A stretch of DNA of 64,000 nucleotides from Streptomyces sp. NBC_00250 (GTDB taxonomy: Bacteria > Actinomycetota > Actinomycetes > Streptomycetales > Streptomycetaceae): the NCBI RefSeq assembly GCF_036192275.1, contig NZ_CP108088.1:3969501-4033500 (forward strand), given 5' to 3'. The position numbers and the translations under genes were made by a program. Positions 25,085 through 34,081 of this stretch are shown here, piece by piece (position 1 is the stretch's first letter; each line of letters begins with the position of its first letter). The notes below the pieces were generated by a model. That model made no database searches and was not told the DNA's origin. It saw only the letters and a list, made by a program, of their open reading frames with translations.

Positions 25085-27313
25085 TTGACCCACCTGATCT
25101 CCGGCCGCCGTCTGGCCGCCGCCATCCTCACCGTCTCCACCGTCACCGCTGTCGCCGGCACGCTCGTCACGGCCCCTGCCCTCGCCGCCCCGGCCCTCGC
25201 CCCGGCCCTCGCGCCCGCCGCGGTCACGGCCGGGACCGAGGCCTCGCTCTCGCTCCCGGCGGACGCCGAGATCGTGAGCGCCGGCACCAACGGCTTCCTG
25301 ACCGCACGGCCCGACGGCTCCGGCGGCAAGACCTTCGCCTGGACGAACATCGCCGACGGGACCACCACCCCGCTGCCCGGCCAGTTCGGTTACGACACCG
25401 GCTCGGACACCGCCGTCACCAGCGACGGCCGTACGTACATGCTGCGCGACATGAACGGGCCGGGCTCGTTCCACACGAGCATCGACCTGAAGACCGCCCT
25501 CGGCGAGGACGCCGTCTTCGTCGGCGCGTCCGGCACCCTGCTGTTCGCGACGAAGCCGGACGCCCGCGGCAAGCTCGACCTGTACCGGGTCAGCAAGCCG
25601 TACGACTCCGTCGTCAAGCAGAAGATCTCGTACGGCAGCCAGAACACCGGCTTCAAGATCCTCGGTTCCGGCGGCAACGAGGTCTTCATCCTCGGCTCGG
25701 ACTACGACGGGTTGGCGACGCGCTACTTCTCCACGACGTACAAGCTGAACGGCAGCGGTCCGTTCGGCCTCTACGACTACACGAAGCCCGTGGGCGCGTG
25801 GGCGGCCAACGCGACCGGCAGCGTGTCCCCGGCGTACCTGGCGTGGACCGAGCGCGCGAACGGCACGACCGAAGCCTCCGTGTACAACCGCACGGCGTAC
25901 ACCACGACACGCTTCCCCCTGGGCACCGACGAGAACGTCACCGTCGCCGGCACCGTCGGCGACTGGCTCCTCTACGGACTGCCCGGCGGCGCCACGGCGA
26001 CCTCGCCGAACCCGCTGCACGCCCTGACCGCCCGCTCCATCACGGGCACCGCCAAGGTCAAGCTCCTCGACCACATCACCTCCTCCGCCGTCGCGCCCGA
26101 CGGCAGCCTGCTCGTGCGCGGCGGTTCCGCCACCGAGGGCGAAGGCCTGTACCGGATCACCGAATTCGGCGGCGAACCGTACGTCACCCAGGTCGCGACG
26201 ACCGGGCAGCCGACGTCCGTCCGGGTGACCGTCGACAACGTCCCGACGGTGGTGGACCTCGACAAGAACGGCACCACGGTCCCGATGCGGTGGAGCCTGT
26301 CCCGCACCAACGTGGTCATGGACGTCACCCTCACGCACGGCCTGACCGGCAAGAAGTTCACCCAGCGCCTGACCCAGCCGTCCTCCCCCGCCCTCATCAC
26401 CTGGAACGGGCTCCTGGACGGCATCAGCGCCCCGAACGGCGACTACACGTGGACGGTCACCGCCAAGCCGCTCAACGGCATCGGCACCGCCGGGTACGAC
26501 TCCGGGAACCTCAGGGTCGTCCGGAAGGCCAACCCGCACGACTTCAACGACAACGGCTCGACGGACGTCCTCGCCCGCGACGCCTCGGGCGCCCTGTGGC
26601 GGGACGACCTCTTCGACTGGCCGGTGTCCGGCCAGATCACCACCGCCCGGCGTACGAAGATCGGCACCGGCTGGCAGACGTACAAGCAGATCGAGTCCGT
26701 CGGCAACATCGCGGGCAGCGCACACGGCGACCTGATCGCCCTCGACGGCGCCGGCTACCTCTGGCACTACCTCGGCAAGGGCGACGGCACCCTCGCGACC
26801 CGCGCCAAGGTCGGCAGCGGCTGGGGCGGCTACAACAAGCTCGCCGGCGGCTCCGATCTGACCGGTGACGGCCGCGCCGACCTCCTCGCCACGGACGCCT
26901 CGGGCGTGCTGTGGTTCTACAAGGGCACGGGCAGCTCCACGGCCCCCTTCGCCACCCGTGTGCGCGTCGGCAGCGGCTGGGGCGGCTACAACCAGCTCAC
27001 CGCCGTCGGGAACATCGCCGGGACGGCCGCCGGGGACCTCGTCGCCCGCGACACCGCCGGCGTCCTCTGGCTCTACCAGGGCAACGGCACCGGCGGCTTC
27101 GCCACCCGCGTGAGGATCGGCAGCGGCTGGGGCGCCTTCTCCCAGCTCGTCGGCGCCGGCGACGTCGACAACGACGGCCGCCCGGACCTGATCGCGTACG
27201 GGGCGGGCGGCACGTACGTCTACCGGTCCACGGGCTCGGCCACGGCTCCCTTCAGCCGGATGACGACCAACCTGTACCCGGGCGAGGGCACCAAGTTCAC
27301 CTCGGTCTCCTGA
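25085..27313 (+). CDS. Secreted FG-GAP/VCBS-repeat protein, paralogue 2 of 4
   Basis: A 742-residue secreted protein starting at TTG (25085), with AAGGGAAG upstream. The signal peptide is rich in Ala and Pro (ALAAPALAPALAPAA). It has the same layout as its neighbours: N-terminal propeller-like domain, FlgD-like segment NGDYTWTVTAKPLNGIGTAG, then four to five repeats of the form DLxARDxxGVLWLYxGxG. Calcium-loop motifs DLTGDGRAD and DVDNDGRPD are present. The TTG is the first in-frame start next to the signal peptide; an ATG in that position is absent. Confidence 0.87.
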   Translation: MTHLISGRRLAAAILTVSTVTAVAGTLVTAPALAAPALAPALAPAAVTAGTEASLSLPADAEIVSAGTNGFLTARPDGSGGKTFAWTNIADGTTTPLPGQFGYDTGSDTAVTSDGRTYMLRDMNGPGSFHTSIDLKTALGEDAVFVGASGTLLFATKPDARGKLDLYRVSKPYDSVVKQKISYGSQNTGFKILGSGGNEVFILGSDYDGLATRYFSTTYKLNGSGPFGLYDYTKPVGAWAANATGSVSPAYLAWTERANGTTEASVYNRTAYTTTRFPLGTDENVTVAGTVGDWLLYGLPGGATATSPNPLHALTARSITGTAKVKLLDHITSSAVAPDGSLLVRGGSATEGEGLYRITEFGGEPYVTQVATTGQPTSVRVTVDNVPTVVDLDKNGTTVPMRWSLSRTNVVMDVTLTHGLTGKKFTQRLTQPSSPALITWNGLLDGISAPNGDYTWTVTAKPLNGIGTAGYDSGNLRVVRKANPHDFNDNGSTDVLARDASGALWRDDLFDWPVSGQITTARRTKIGTGWQTYKQIESVGNIAGSAHGDLIALDGAGYLWHYLGKGDGTLATRAKVGSGWGGYNKLAGGSDLTGDGRADLLATDASGVLWFYKGTGSSTAPFATRVRVGSGWGGYNQLTAVGNIAGTAAGDLVARDTAGVLWLYQGNGTGGFATRVRIGSGWGAFSQLVGAGDVDNDGRPDLIAYGAGGTYVYRSTGSATAPFSRMTTNLYPGEGTKFTSVS

Positions 27314-27349
27314 CGTTGTTGTACAACCGTTCGAACCCTTCATGAGTCA

Positions 27350-27379
27350 TGTGGACGTGGTGATCACGCCACGTCCACA
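27350..27379 (+). promoter_or_regulatory. 5' stem-loop ahead of the third FG-GAP gene
   Basis: TGTGGACGTGG (27350-27360) and CCACGTCCACA (27369-27379) with loop TGATCACG. CATGAGTC lies just before it (27341-27348) and GGGGGGAA (27385-27392) just after, as for paralogue 1. The arms differ in sequence from those at 22624, but the architecture is the same. Confidence 0.72.
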
Positions 27380-27398
27380 CCTCTGGGGGGAACACACG

Positions 27399-29645
27399 TT
27401 GTCCGTCGAGCGCACCTACCGGACCCGTCTCGCCGCCGCCGTCACCGTCGCCCTCGCCGTCACCCTGGGCACGCTGACGGCCGGCCCGGCACTGGCGACC
27501 ACCGCGACCGTCGCCGGGACGGCTGCCGCCACCGCCGCACAGCAGGACGCCATCGCGCTCCTTCCCGACTCCGCCGTCCTCGGCAACGGCCCGTCGGGCT
27601 TCCTGACGCGCCACCGCGACAGCTTCGACACGGGGGACGTGTACCGCTGGACCCGGTACGAGGACGGCGTCACCACCGTCCTCCCCGCGGGCAAGTACAC
27701 GGGCAGCGCCCAGTCGGACGTGATCGTGAAGATCGAGGGGGCCACGTACAAGCTGTACGACATGGCCACCGGCGCCGCGCCCGTCGTGATCGACACCAGC
27801 TCCCTGGGCACGTCCGCCAAGTTCGTACAGCCGGCCGGCTCCACCCTCGTCATGGAGGCCCCGCGAGCCGGCGGAGGCACCGACGTCCACCTGGTCTCCA
27901 AGCCCGGCGACACCCTCGTGGACCGCACGGTCTCCGGGCTCCCCGCGACCGCCGCCGTCCGCTGGTACGACCGGCCCTCGCCCGGCACCCTGGTCATCCG
28001 CCACGGCGCGTCCTGGTCGAGCACCCTGAACGTGGCCCTGGTCGACATCGCCACCGCCCGCGTCGTGGAGGACCGGGTCCTCACGGCGGGCAACTACGAC
28101 ACCAAGGTGACCGCGTCCGCCACGCACCTGGCCTGGGCGGAGTACGACAGCGCCGAGAGCGCGACGCTCCAGGTGGCCCGGCGGGGTCAGGAAGGCACGA
28201 CGCGCCTCCCCCTCGGGAAGGGGCCGCTCTCGGTCGGCTTCCTGGGCGAGGACTGGCTGGCGTACGCCGTGTCCGGAGGGACGCGGGCCCTCTCCCCGAA
28301 CCCCCTCCACTCCCTGACCGTCCGCTCCCTGACCGGCGACCGGACGGTGAAGCTCCTCGACACCGTGAGCCAGATCCACAGCGACGTCGACGGCGGCCTC
28401 CTGGTCCAGGGCGGCACGATCGAGCACGGCGAGGGCCTCTACCGGATCACCCCCGGCCAGGACGGCGCCACCCCGACCGCCACCCTCGTGGCGAGCACCG
28501 GCCGCCCCATCGTCCTCGAACTCGCCGACCAGATCGTCCCCGCCACCATCGACTTCGGCACCCGCGACGCGAACCTGATCTGGCAGTTCGCCGGCCCCGC
28601 CGACGCGGCGCTGACCGTCGAGCTGAAGCACACCGCGACGGGGAAGAAGCGGATCCTCACCACCACCCTGAACCAGCAGGGACGGGCCAACGTGTGGTGG
28701 GACGGCACGTTCGGCGACCTCAGGGCCGCGCACAACGGCGACTACACCTGGCGCATGACGGCGGTGCCCAGGAACGGCATCGGCCCGTCGGTCGAGAGGA
28801 CGGGCGTCCTCAAGGTCGCCGGCAAGCAGGCGCCGCACGACTTCACGGACAGCAGCTCGCCGGACCTGGTCTACCGCAGCGGCGGCCACCTCCTCTTCTA
28901 CGACGCCCGCCAGGTGTTCGCCTCCGGCCAGGTGCTCGACTCCACCCAGGAGGAGACGCTCGCGGAGGCGATCATCGGAGGCGGCTGGGACACGTACGAC
29001 CAGATCGTCACGCCCGGCAACATCGGCGGCACCCCGCACGCCGACCTGATCGGCCGGGACAAGACCGGCGTGCTCTGGTCCTACGCGGGCACCGGCAAGG
29101 CCGCCGAACCCTTCGCCCCACGCACCAGGGTCGGCGGCGGCTGGGGCATCTACAAGGCGTTCGCGGGCGGCAGCGACGTCACCGGCGACGGCCGTTCCGA
29201 CCTCCTCGCCACCGACACGGCCGGCACCCTCTGGCTCTACAAGGGCACCGGTTCCACCACCGCCCCCTTCGCGACGCGCGTGAAGGTCGGCGGCGGCTGG
29301 GGCGTCTACAACAAGCTCGTCGCCACGGGCAACATCGGCGGCGGCCCCGCCGGAGACCTCGTCGCCCGCGACACCGCCGGCGTCCTCTGGCTCTACCTCG
29401 GCAAGGGCGACGGCACCTTCGCCGCCCGCACCCGGATCGGCTCCGGCTGGAACCGGTACGACGAGATCGTCGCCATCGGCGACGCCGACCGCGACGGCCG
29501 CCCCGACCTCATGGCCAACGACAGCGTGGGCGGCGGGAGCGAAAGCCTCAGCCTCTACAAGGGCACCGGCGACTGGCGCGCGCCCTTCACGAGCCGGGCG
29601 GTCGTCGACACGCCCGTCGAACTCACCAACATGCCGCTGCTCTGA
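27399..29645 (+). CDS. Secreted FG-GAP/VCBS-repeat protein, paralogue 3 of 4
   Basis: A 748-residue secreted protein from a TTG start (27399) placed 6 bp after GGGGGGAA. Signal peptide ends around PALA. N-terminal propeller-like region, FlgD-like segment NGDYTWRMTAVPRNGIGPSVERTG, then FG-GAP/VCBS repeats with DVTGDGRSD and DADRDGRPD loops. The last repeat has a Gly/Ser insertion (SVGGGSESLS). It is followed after only 26 bp by paralogue 4, so those two are surely cotranscribed. Confidence 0.87.
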   Translation: MSVERTYRTRLAAAVTVALAVTLGTLTAGPALATTATVAGTAAATAAQQDAIALLPDSAVLGNGPSGFLTRHRDSFDTGDVYRWTRYEDGVTTVLPAGKYTGSAQSDVIVKIEGATYKLYDMATGAAPVVIDTSSLGTSAKFVQPAGSTLVMEAPRAGGGTDVHLVSKPGDTLVDRTVSGLPATAAVRWYDRPSPGTLVIRHGASWSSTLNVALVDIATARVVEDRVLTAGNYDTKVTASATHLAWAEYDSAESATLQVARRGQEGTTRLPLGKGPLSVGFLGEDWLAYAVSGGTRALSPNPLHSLTVRSLTGDRTVKLLDTVSQIHSDVDGGLLVQGGTIEHGEGLYRITPGQDGATPTATLVASTGRPIVLELADQIVPATIDFGTRDANLIWQFAGPADAALTVELKHTATGKKRILTTTLNQQGRANVWWDGTFGDLRAAHNGDYTWRMTAVPRNGIGPSVERTGVLKVAGKQAPHDFTDSSSPDLVYRSGGHLLFYDARQVFASGQVLDSTQEETLAEAIIGGGWDTYDQIVTPGNIGGTPHADLIGRDKTGVLWSYAGTGKAAEPFAPRTRVGGGWGIYKAFAGGSDVTGDGRSDLLATDTAGTLWLYKGTGSTTAPFATRVKVGGGWGVYNKLVATGNIGGGPAGDLVARDTAGVLWLYLGKGDGTFAARTRIGSGWNRYDEIVAIGDADRDGRPDLMANDSVGGGSESLSLYKGTGDWRAPFTSRAVVDTPVELTNMPLL

Positions 29646-29671
29646 CCGCTGCGGACCGAGAAAGCAGAGCC

Positions 29672-31957
29672 TTGAACCACAGACGAAACACCCGGTACCG
29701 GCTCGCCGCGGCCGTCGCCGTCACCCTCGCCGTCACGGCGGGCACGACGGCGACGGCCGCGCCGACCCCCCCGGCCTTCTCCACCACGGCGGGCGCGAAG
29801 CAAGGCACGGGCCGGCAGGACGCCCTCACCATGCCGGCCGGCACCCGGGTCGTCAGCAACGGCACCACGGGCTTCCTGGCGTCCCACAGGGAAGGCACGA
29901 CGTCCGTCTACACCTGGACGCTGCACGAGAGTGGCGCCCAGACGCGACTGCCCGGGCAGTCGTACGCGGGAATCAACGGCACGGACATCGTCATCCGCGC
30001 CTCGGACAACACACGCACGTACATCGACATGTCCACGGGCACCGAGCTGACGACCTTCGACATCGGTGCACTCGGCGGGACCTACACCACGCACCTGTAC
30101 CTGGACACCGGGCTCGTCGCGTCGACGACCGTGGACAACGTACGGGAACCGCATCTGTTCAGCCGGGACGAGCAGGGCGGGCTCATCGACCGCAAGGTGA
30201 CCGGCCTGCCCGCGGAGGCCACCTACCTGAGGTTCGAGTCCGGCATGCCGGGCACCTTCCTCGTCCACTACCTCACGCGGGCGGGCGGCGTCGACCGGTT
30301 CCGGGTGGCGCTCGTGGACACCGCCTCCGCTTCGGTCGTCGAGACGTACGACACCCTCAAGACCACCGACCGGACCGCCTCGGCCGTGTCGCCGACCCAT
30401 GTGGCGTGGACCGAGTGGGACACCCACTACGGGGCGACCCTCGCCGTCGTCCGGCGGGGCGGCACGGAGATCCGACGGACGCCGATCGGCGAGGCGTTGC
30501 GGGGCACGACCGTGCGGCTGATGGGCGACTGGGTCGCCGTCGGCGCGACCAACGGTGGCGAGGCCACCACCACCCGCGTCCTGACCGCCGCCGACTACCG
30601 GCTGACCGCGCACCCGCTGGACGGCGGCGACCCGGTCCCTCTCCTCGACCACGTCGCCAACACCGCCCAGTCCCCCGACGGAGACCTCATCGCCACCGGA
30701 GGCACCGTCGAGAAGGGCGAGGGGCTCTACCGGATCGCCCTGGACCCGGCCACCGGCAAGCCCACCGCGTCCCTCCTCGTGACCACCGGCGTGCCCACGG
30801 CCCTCACCCTCACGGCGGAGAACCCGCCTCCGAGCGGCGTGTTCGACCTCGACCGCAACGGCGGCTCGCTGAATGCGTCGTGGATGTTCAGCCGGCACAA
30901 CGCGTCCGTCAGCCTCGTCCTCACCCACACCGCCTCCGGTAGGCAGTGGTCCTCGACCGTTGCCATGGTCTCCCCGACGATCCCCTTCCCCTTCACGTGG
31001 AAAGGCATCTTCAGCAAGGACCGCCTCCCCGCGTACAACGGGGACTACACCTGGAACATGACCGCGAAGCCCGCCAACGGCATCGGCCCCGACGTCGTCC
31101 GCACGGGCGGCTTCACCCTGACCCGCGCGCCGGAGCCACACGACTTCAACGACAACGGCAGCCCCGACCTGCTGGTCCGCAACTCGACGGGCCACCTGAC
31201 CGCGTTCGACGGCGGGCACGTCCTGGCCCTCCCCGAGACCAGCGTGTACCAGCCGTCGGTCCTCGGCACCGGCTGGAACACCTACGACCTGATCACCGCC
31301 ACCGGTGACATCGGCGGCACGACGGCCGGCGACCTGGTCGGCCGGGACAAGACCGGCCTCCTCTGGCTCCACCAGGGCAACGGCAAGGGCCTCCTTCCCC
31401 GCATGAAGGTCGGCGGCGGCTGGCAGATCTACAACAGGCTCACCGCCGGCTCCGACCTCACCGGCGACGGCCGCCCCGACCTCCTCGCCACCGACACCGC
31501 CGGCGTCCTCTGGCTCTACAAGGCCACAGGCACCGCCACCGCGCCCTTCGCCCAGCGCGTGAAGCTCGGCGGCGGCTGGGGCGCCTACAACGAGATCACC
31601 GCCACCGGCGACATCGGCGGCGCCCCTGCCGGTGACCTCGTCGCCCGTGACAAGGACGGCGTCCTCTGGCTCTACCTCGGCAAGGGCGACGGCACGTTCG
31701 CGCCCCGCACCAGGATCGGCTCCGGCTGGAAGGCGTACACCAAGCTCATCGGCATCGGTGACACCGACGGCGACGGCAAGAACGACCTGGTCGCGTACGA
31801 CGAGAAGAGCGCCCCGCACAGCAACCTCTACGTGTACAAGGCCACGGGAAATTGGCGGGCCCCCTTCGCGACCGGCCAGCCGCTCATCAACCACGACATG
31901 TACTACCGGGGCAGCGATGGACTGGGGTTGGCCACCGGCGGGCACCGCGTCTACTGA
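29672..31957 (+). CDS. Secreted FG-GAP/VCBS-repeat protein, paralogue 4 of 4
   Basis: A 761-residue secreted protein, again with a TTG start (29672). The signal peptide is RYRLAAAVAVTLAVTAG...TAAP. Domain order is as in the other three. FlgD-like segment NGDYTWNMTAKPANGIGPDVVRTG; repeats with DLTGDGRPD and DTDGDGKND. It diverges most at the C terminus, ending RGSDGLGLATGGHRVY. The upstream site AGAAAG is weak, consistent with translation partly dependent on the gene before it. Confidence 0.86.
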   Translation: MNHRRNTRYRLAAAVAVTLAVTAGTTATAAPTPPAFSTTAGAKQGTGRQDALTMPAGTRVVSNGTTGFLASHREGTTSVYTWTLHESGAQTRLPGQSYAGINGTDIVIRASDNTRTYIDMSTGTELTTFDIGALGGTYTTHLYLDTGLVASTTVDNVREPHLFSRDEQGGLIDRKVTGLPAEATYLRFESGMPGTFLVHYLTRAGGVDRFRVALVDTASASVVETYDTLKTTDRTASAVSPTHVAWTEWDTHYGATLAVVRRGGTEIRRTPIGEALRGTTVRLMGDWVAVGATNGGEATTTRVLTAADYRLTAHPLDGGDPVPLLDHVANTAQSPDGDLIATGGTVEKGEGLYRIALDPATGKPTASLLVTTGVPTALTLTAENPPPSGVFDLDRNGGSLNASWMFSRHNASVSLVLTHTASGRQWSSTVAMVSPTIPFPFTWKGIFSKDRLPAYNGDYTWNMTAKPANGIGPDVVRTGGFTLTRAPEPHDFNDNGSPDLLVRNSTGHLTAFDGGHVLALPETSVYQPSVLGTGWNTYDLITATGDIGGTTAGDLVGRDKTGLLWLHQGNGKGLLPRMKVGGGWQIYNRLTAGSDLTGDGRPDLLATDTAGVLWLYKATGTATAPFAQRVKLGGGWGAYNEITATGDIGGAPAGDLVARDKDGVLWLYLGKGDGTFAPRTRIGSGWKAYTKLIGIGDTDGDGKNDLVAYDEKSAPHSNLYVYKATGNWRAPFATGQPLINHDMYYRGSDGLGLATGGHRVY

Positions 31958-31992
31958 CGGTCCCCCCGACGCGGCGGCGGGACGGTCGCCCG

Positions 31993-32177
31993 TCAGGACC
32001 TGCCCTGGCTCCGCTGAGCGGAACCAGTCGCCCAGACCGTCTTGCCGACGCAGCGGTCCTTGACGCCCCACGTCGTCGCGAGGGCGGCTACTGCAATCCC
32101 CGCGAGCAGCAGCCCGTAGCCGCCCTCCTCCGGTAAACGCCTCGACACGGTCGCGGTGATCGGGGACCCTTCGGGCG
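31993..32177 (-). pseudogene. C-terminal remnant of an anti-sigma-type HATPase protein
   Basis: On the minus strand the spacer encodes EEGGYGLLLAGIAVAALATTWGVKDRCVGKTVWA and then a stop at 31993. This matches the G2-box and C-terminal strand of the RsbW-like ATP-binding proteins that are abundant in Streptomyces (compare GRGLELVDGLADRWG in the intact protein at 57674). The N-terminal half, with the N-box, is missing, and a DinB-family gene begins on the opposite strand at the break. Recognition rests on a ~40-residue stretch. Confidence 0.55.
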
Positions 32178-32684
32178 ATGACCAGAATCAGCGACACGCC
32201 TCCCGCGTGGGACGAGCGCACTCAGCTCACCACGTTCCTCGACTACGCACGTGACACCGCCCGCGCCAAGTGCGAGGGCGTCTCCGTGGAGAACGCCCGC
32301 AAGGCGCCTCTGCCGGGTTCGCCTCTGATGACCATGAGCGGGGTGATCAACCACCTCCGCTGGGTCGAGTACTACTGGTTCCAGGTGGTCTTCCTCGGCG
32401 AGGAGGACCAGGGTCCCTGGACCGACGAGGATCCCGACCGCGAGATGCGTGTCGCGGTCGACTTCCCGCTCCCACAGCTGCTCGACGAGTACACCGAACA
32501 GAGCTCCCGCTACCGTGAGTTGGTCGCCGGGAAGGACCTGGACACCCCCGCCGTGCGGCCCATCCGCGACGGCCGCCACGTCGACCTCCGCTGGATCGTC
32601 CTCCACCTCGTCGAGGAGACGTCCCGCCACAACGGCCACCTGGACATCCTGCGCGAGCTGCTCGACGGGACGACCGGCGCCTAG
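32178..32684 (+). CDS. DinB-family (DUF664) protein
   Basis: A 168-residue helical protein of the DinB/DUF664 family. Likely metal ligands are the His in MSGVINHLRWVEYYW (about residue 60) and two His in ETSRHNGHLDILREL near the C terminus. It could be a mycothiol-dependent transferase or a stress protein. It begins beside the HATPase remnant on the other strand and is followed 10 bp later by a HAD hydrolase gene on the same strand. Confidence 0.85.
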   Translation: MTRISDTPPAWDERTQLTTFLDYARDTARAKCEGVSVENARKAPLPGSPLMTMSGVINHLRWVEYYWFQVVFLGEEDQGPWTDEDPDREMRVAVDFPLPQLLDEYTEQSSRYRELVAGKDLDTPAVRPIRDGRHVDLRWIVLHLVEETSRHNGHLDILRELLDGTTGA

Positions 32685-32694
32685 CATCGGGTGC

Positions 32695-33330
32695 ATGACC
32701 AGCGAGTTCGTTCTCTTCGACGTCGACGGCACCCTCATGGACGCCGTCGCCAACCAGCGCCGCGTCTGGCACGAGTGGGCCGCGCGGTACGGGCTCGACG
32801 GGGACGAGGTGTACGCCGTCGCGCTCCGGACGCGGCCGGTCGAGACGTTCGCGACCGTGGTCCCGGGGCAGGACCCGGACGAGTGCCTCGCCCTGCTGCA
32901 CGCGCTGGAGGACGAGGACGTCCGTACGGGGACGTACGCGGCCTTCGACGGGGCCGCCGAACTGCTCGGCGCCCTGCCGGAAGGCCGGTGGGCGCTGGTG
33001 ACGTCGAACTACGAGCACCGGGTGCGGGGACGGTTCGAGCGCACCGGGCTCCCGATGCCCGGACTCGTCGTGGACGCGGCCTCGGTGGCCGAGGGGAAGC
33101 CGTCCCCTGTCCCGTACCTGCTCGCCGCCGAGAAGATGGGCGCGGACCCGGCGGACTGCCTGGTGATCGAGGACGCGCCGTCCGGCGTCCGCTCCGGCCT
33201 GGCGGCCGGGATGACCGTCTGGACGGTCAACACGGAGGCCCCGCACCCGGACGCCCACCGCCACTTCCCGACCCTCGCGGAGGCCGCGCCGCACATCCTG
33301 GGCGCCCTCGCCGAGGCCGTTCTCAGGTAG
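32695..33330 (+). CDS. HAD-superfamily phosphatase (GPP/beta-PGM-like)
   Basis: A 211-residue soluble HAD hydrolase. Motif I is FDVDGTLMD (Asp nucleophile at about residue 9), motif II is the Ser/Thr of ALVTSNYEHRV, motif III Lys is in AEGKPSPVPYLLAAEKMG, and motif IV is VIEDAPSGVRSGLAAGM. The helical cap between motifs I and II suggests small phosphorylated sugars or polyols as substrate. It starts 10 bp after the DinB gene. Confident family, unknown substrate. Confidence 0.9.
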   Translation: MTSEFVLFDVDGTLMDAVANQRRVWHEWAARYGLDGDEVYAVALRTRPVETFATVVPGQDPDECLALLHALEDEDVRTGTYAAFDGAAELLGALPEGRWALVTSNYEHRVRGRFERTGLPMPGLVVDAASVAEGKPSPVPYLLAAEKMGADPADCLVIEDAPSGVRSGLAAGMTVWTVNTEAPHPDAHRHFPTLAEAAPHILGALAEAVLR

Positions 33331-33393
33331 CACCGGCGGCCGGGGCCGGGGCTGAGTGGAATACATCCCTGCGGTGGCCGGTTGGAGCGGGAC

Positions 33394-33954
33394 GTGCAAC
33401 GCGACCTGGAGCCGTCCGGCGGCATACATCCCCTGCTTGCGGGACGGTTCAGCCCCTACCGGTTCGACCCGACGGCCACCGTCGACGACCACTCCCTGGG
33501 CCTGCTGCTGGAAGCCGCGCGGTGGGCGCCGTCCGCCGGGAACTCCCAGCCATGGGGCTTCTTCACCGGCCGGCCCGGCGAGCCGGACCACGAGCGGGTG
33601 GTCCGCCACCTCGCGCCCAGCTCGGCCCGGTGGGCGACGAACGCGGGGCTGCTCGTCGTCACTCTGACGCGGCGCCGTGTGGACGATTCCGAGCTGCTCT
33701 ACTCCGAGTTCGCGGACTACGACCTCGGCCAGGCCATCGCCCACATGACCGTCCAGGCCGAGGCGATGGGACTGGCCTCCCACCAGTTCCGGGCCTTCGA
33801 CCTGGAAGGCCTCACCAAGGAGCTGAGCCCGAACCCGGGCTGGGAGATCGTCTCCATGGTCGCACTGGGGAAGGCGGCCGACGAGCCACTGGAGAGCCGC
33901 GACCGGCGCAGCGTCGCCGATCTGCTCGCGGCGCCTTGGGCGCTGTCGGAGTAG
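33394..33954 (+). CDS. Nitroreductase-family protein
   Basis: A 186-residue FMN-binding oxidoreductase. The phosphate-binding and FMN segment LLLEAARWAPSAGNSQPWGFF lies near residues 38-58; DLGQAIAHMTVQAEAMGLAS and GWEIVSMVALGKAADE are the usual C-terminal parts. I prefer the GTG at 33394, preceded by GGAGCGGGAC, over a TTG at 33382. A short direct repeat (GGAATACATCCC at 33358 and GGCATACATCCC at 33421) flanks the start region. The usual N-terminal Arg-Arg-Ser motif is altered. Confidence 0.85.
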   Translation: MQRDLEPSGGIHPLLAGRFSPYRFDPTATVDDHSLGLLLEAARWAPSAGNSQPWGFFTGRPGEPDHERVVRHLAPSSARWATNAGLLVVTLTRRRVDDSELLYSEFADYDLGQAIAHMTVQAEAMGLASHQFRAFDLEGLTKELSPNPGWEIVSMVALGKAADEPLESRDRRSVADLLAAPWALSE

Positions 33955-33980
33955 GGGGCGGCTCGGTCGGGGCGGTCGGG

Positions 33981-34037
33981 GCGATCGGCGCGATCGGCGC
34001 GATCGGCGCGATCGGCGCGATCGGCGCGATCGGCGCG
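33981..34037. repeat. 9-bp tandem repeat array
   Basis: Six perfect tandem copies of GCGATCGGC (33981-34034) plus GCG, preceded by two degenerate copies (GGTCGGGGC). It starts just after the nitroreductase stop codon. The unit contains GATC and CGATCG. It could vary in copy number by slippage. Confidence 0.9.
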
Positions 34038-34081
34038 GGTCTTGGGGTTCTTGGGGTGGGCCGGGTTCGTGGGCTTCTGGT

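Noticed and set aside
22314..32221. Long minus-strand open frames (about 580 to 890 codons) opposite the four FG-GAP genes
   Set aside because: They mirror the repeat structure of the plus-strand genes and show no independent features; only the short 31993-32177 stretch has recognisable sequence, and in a different frame.
33981..34037. CRISPR-like array
   Set aside because: Units are contiguous 9-mers without spacers and no cas genes are nearby.
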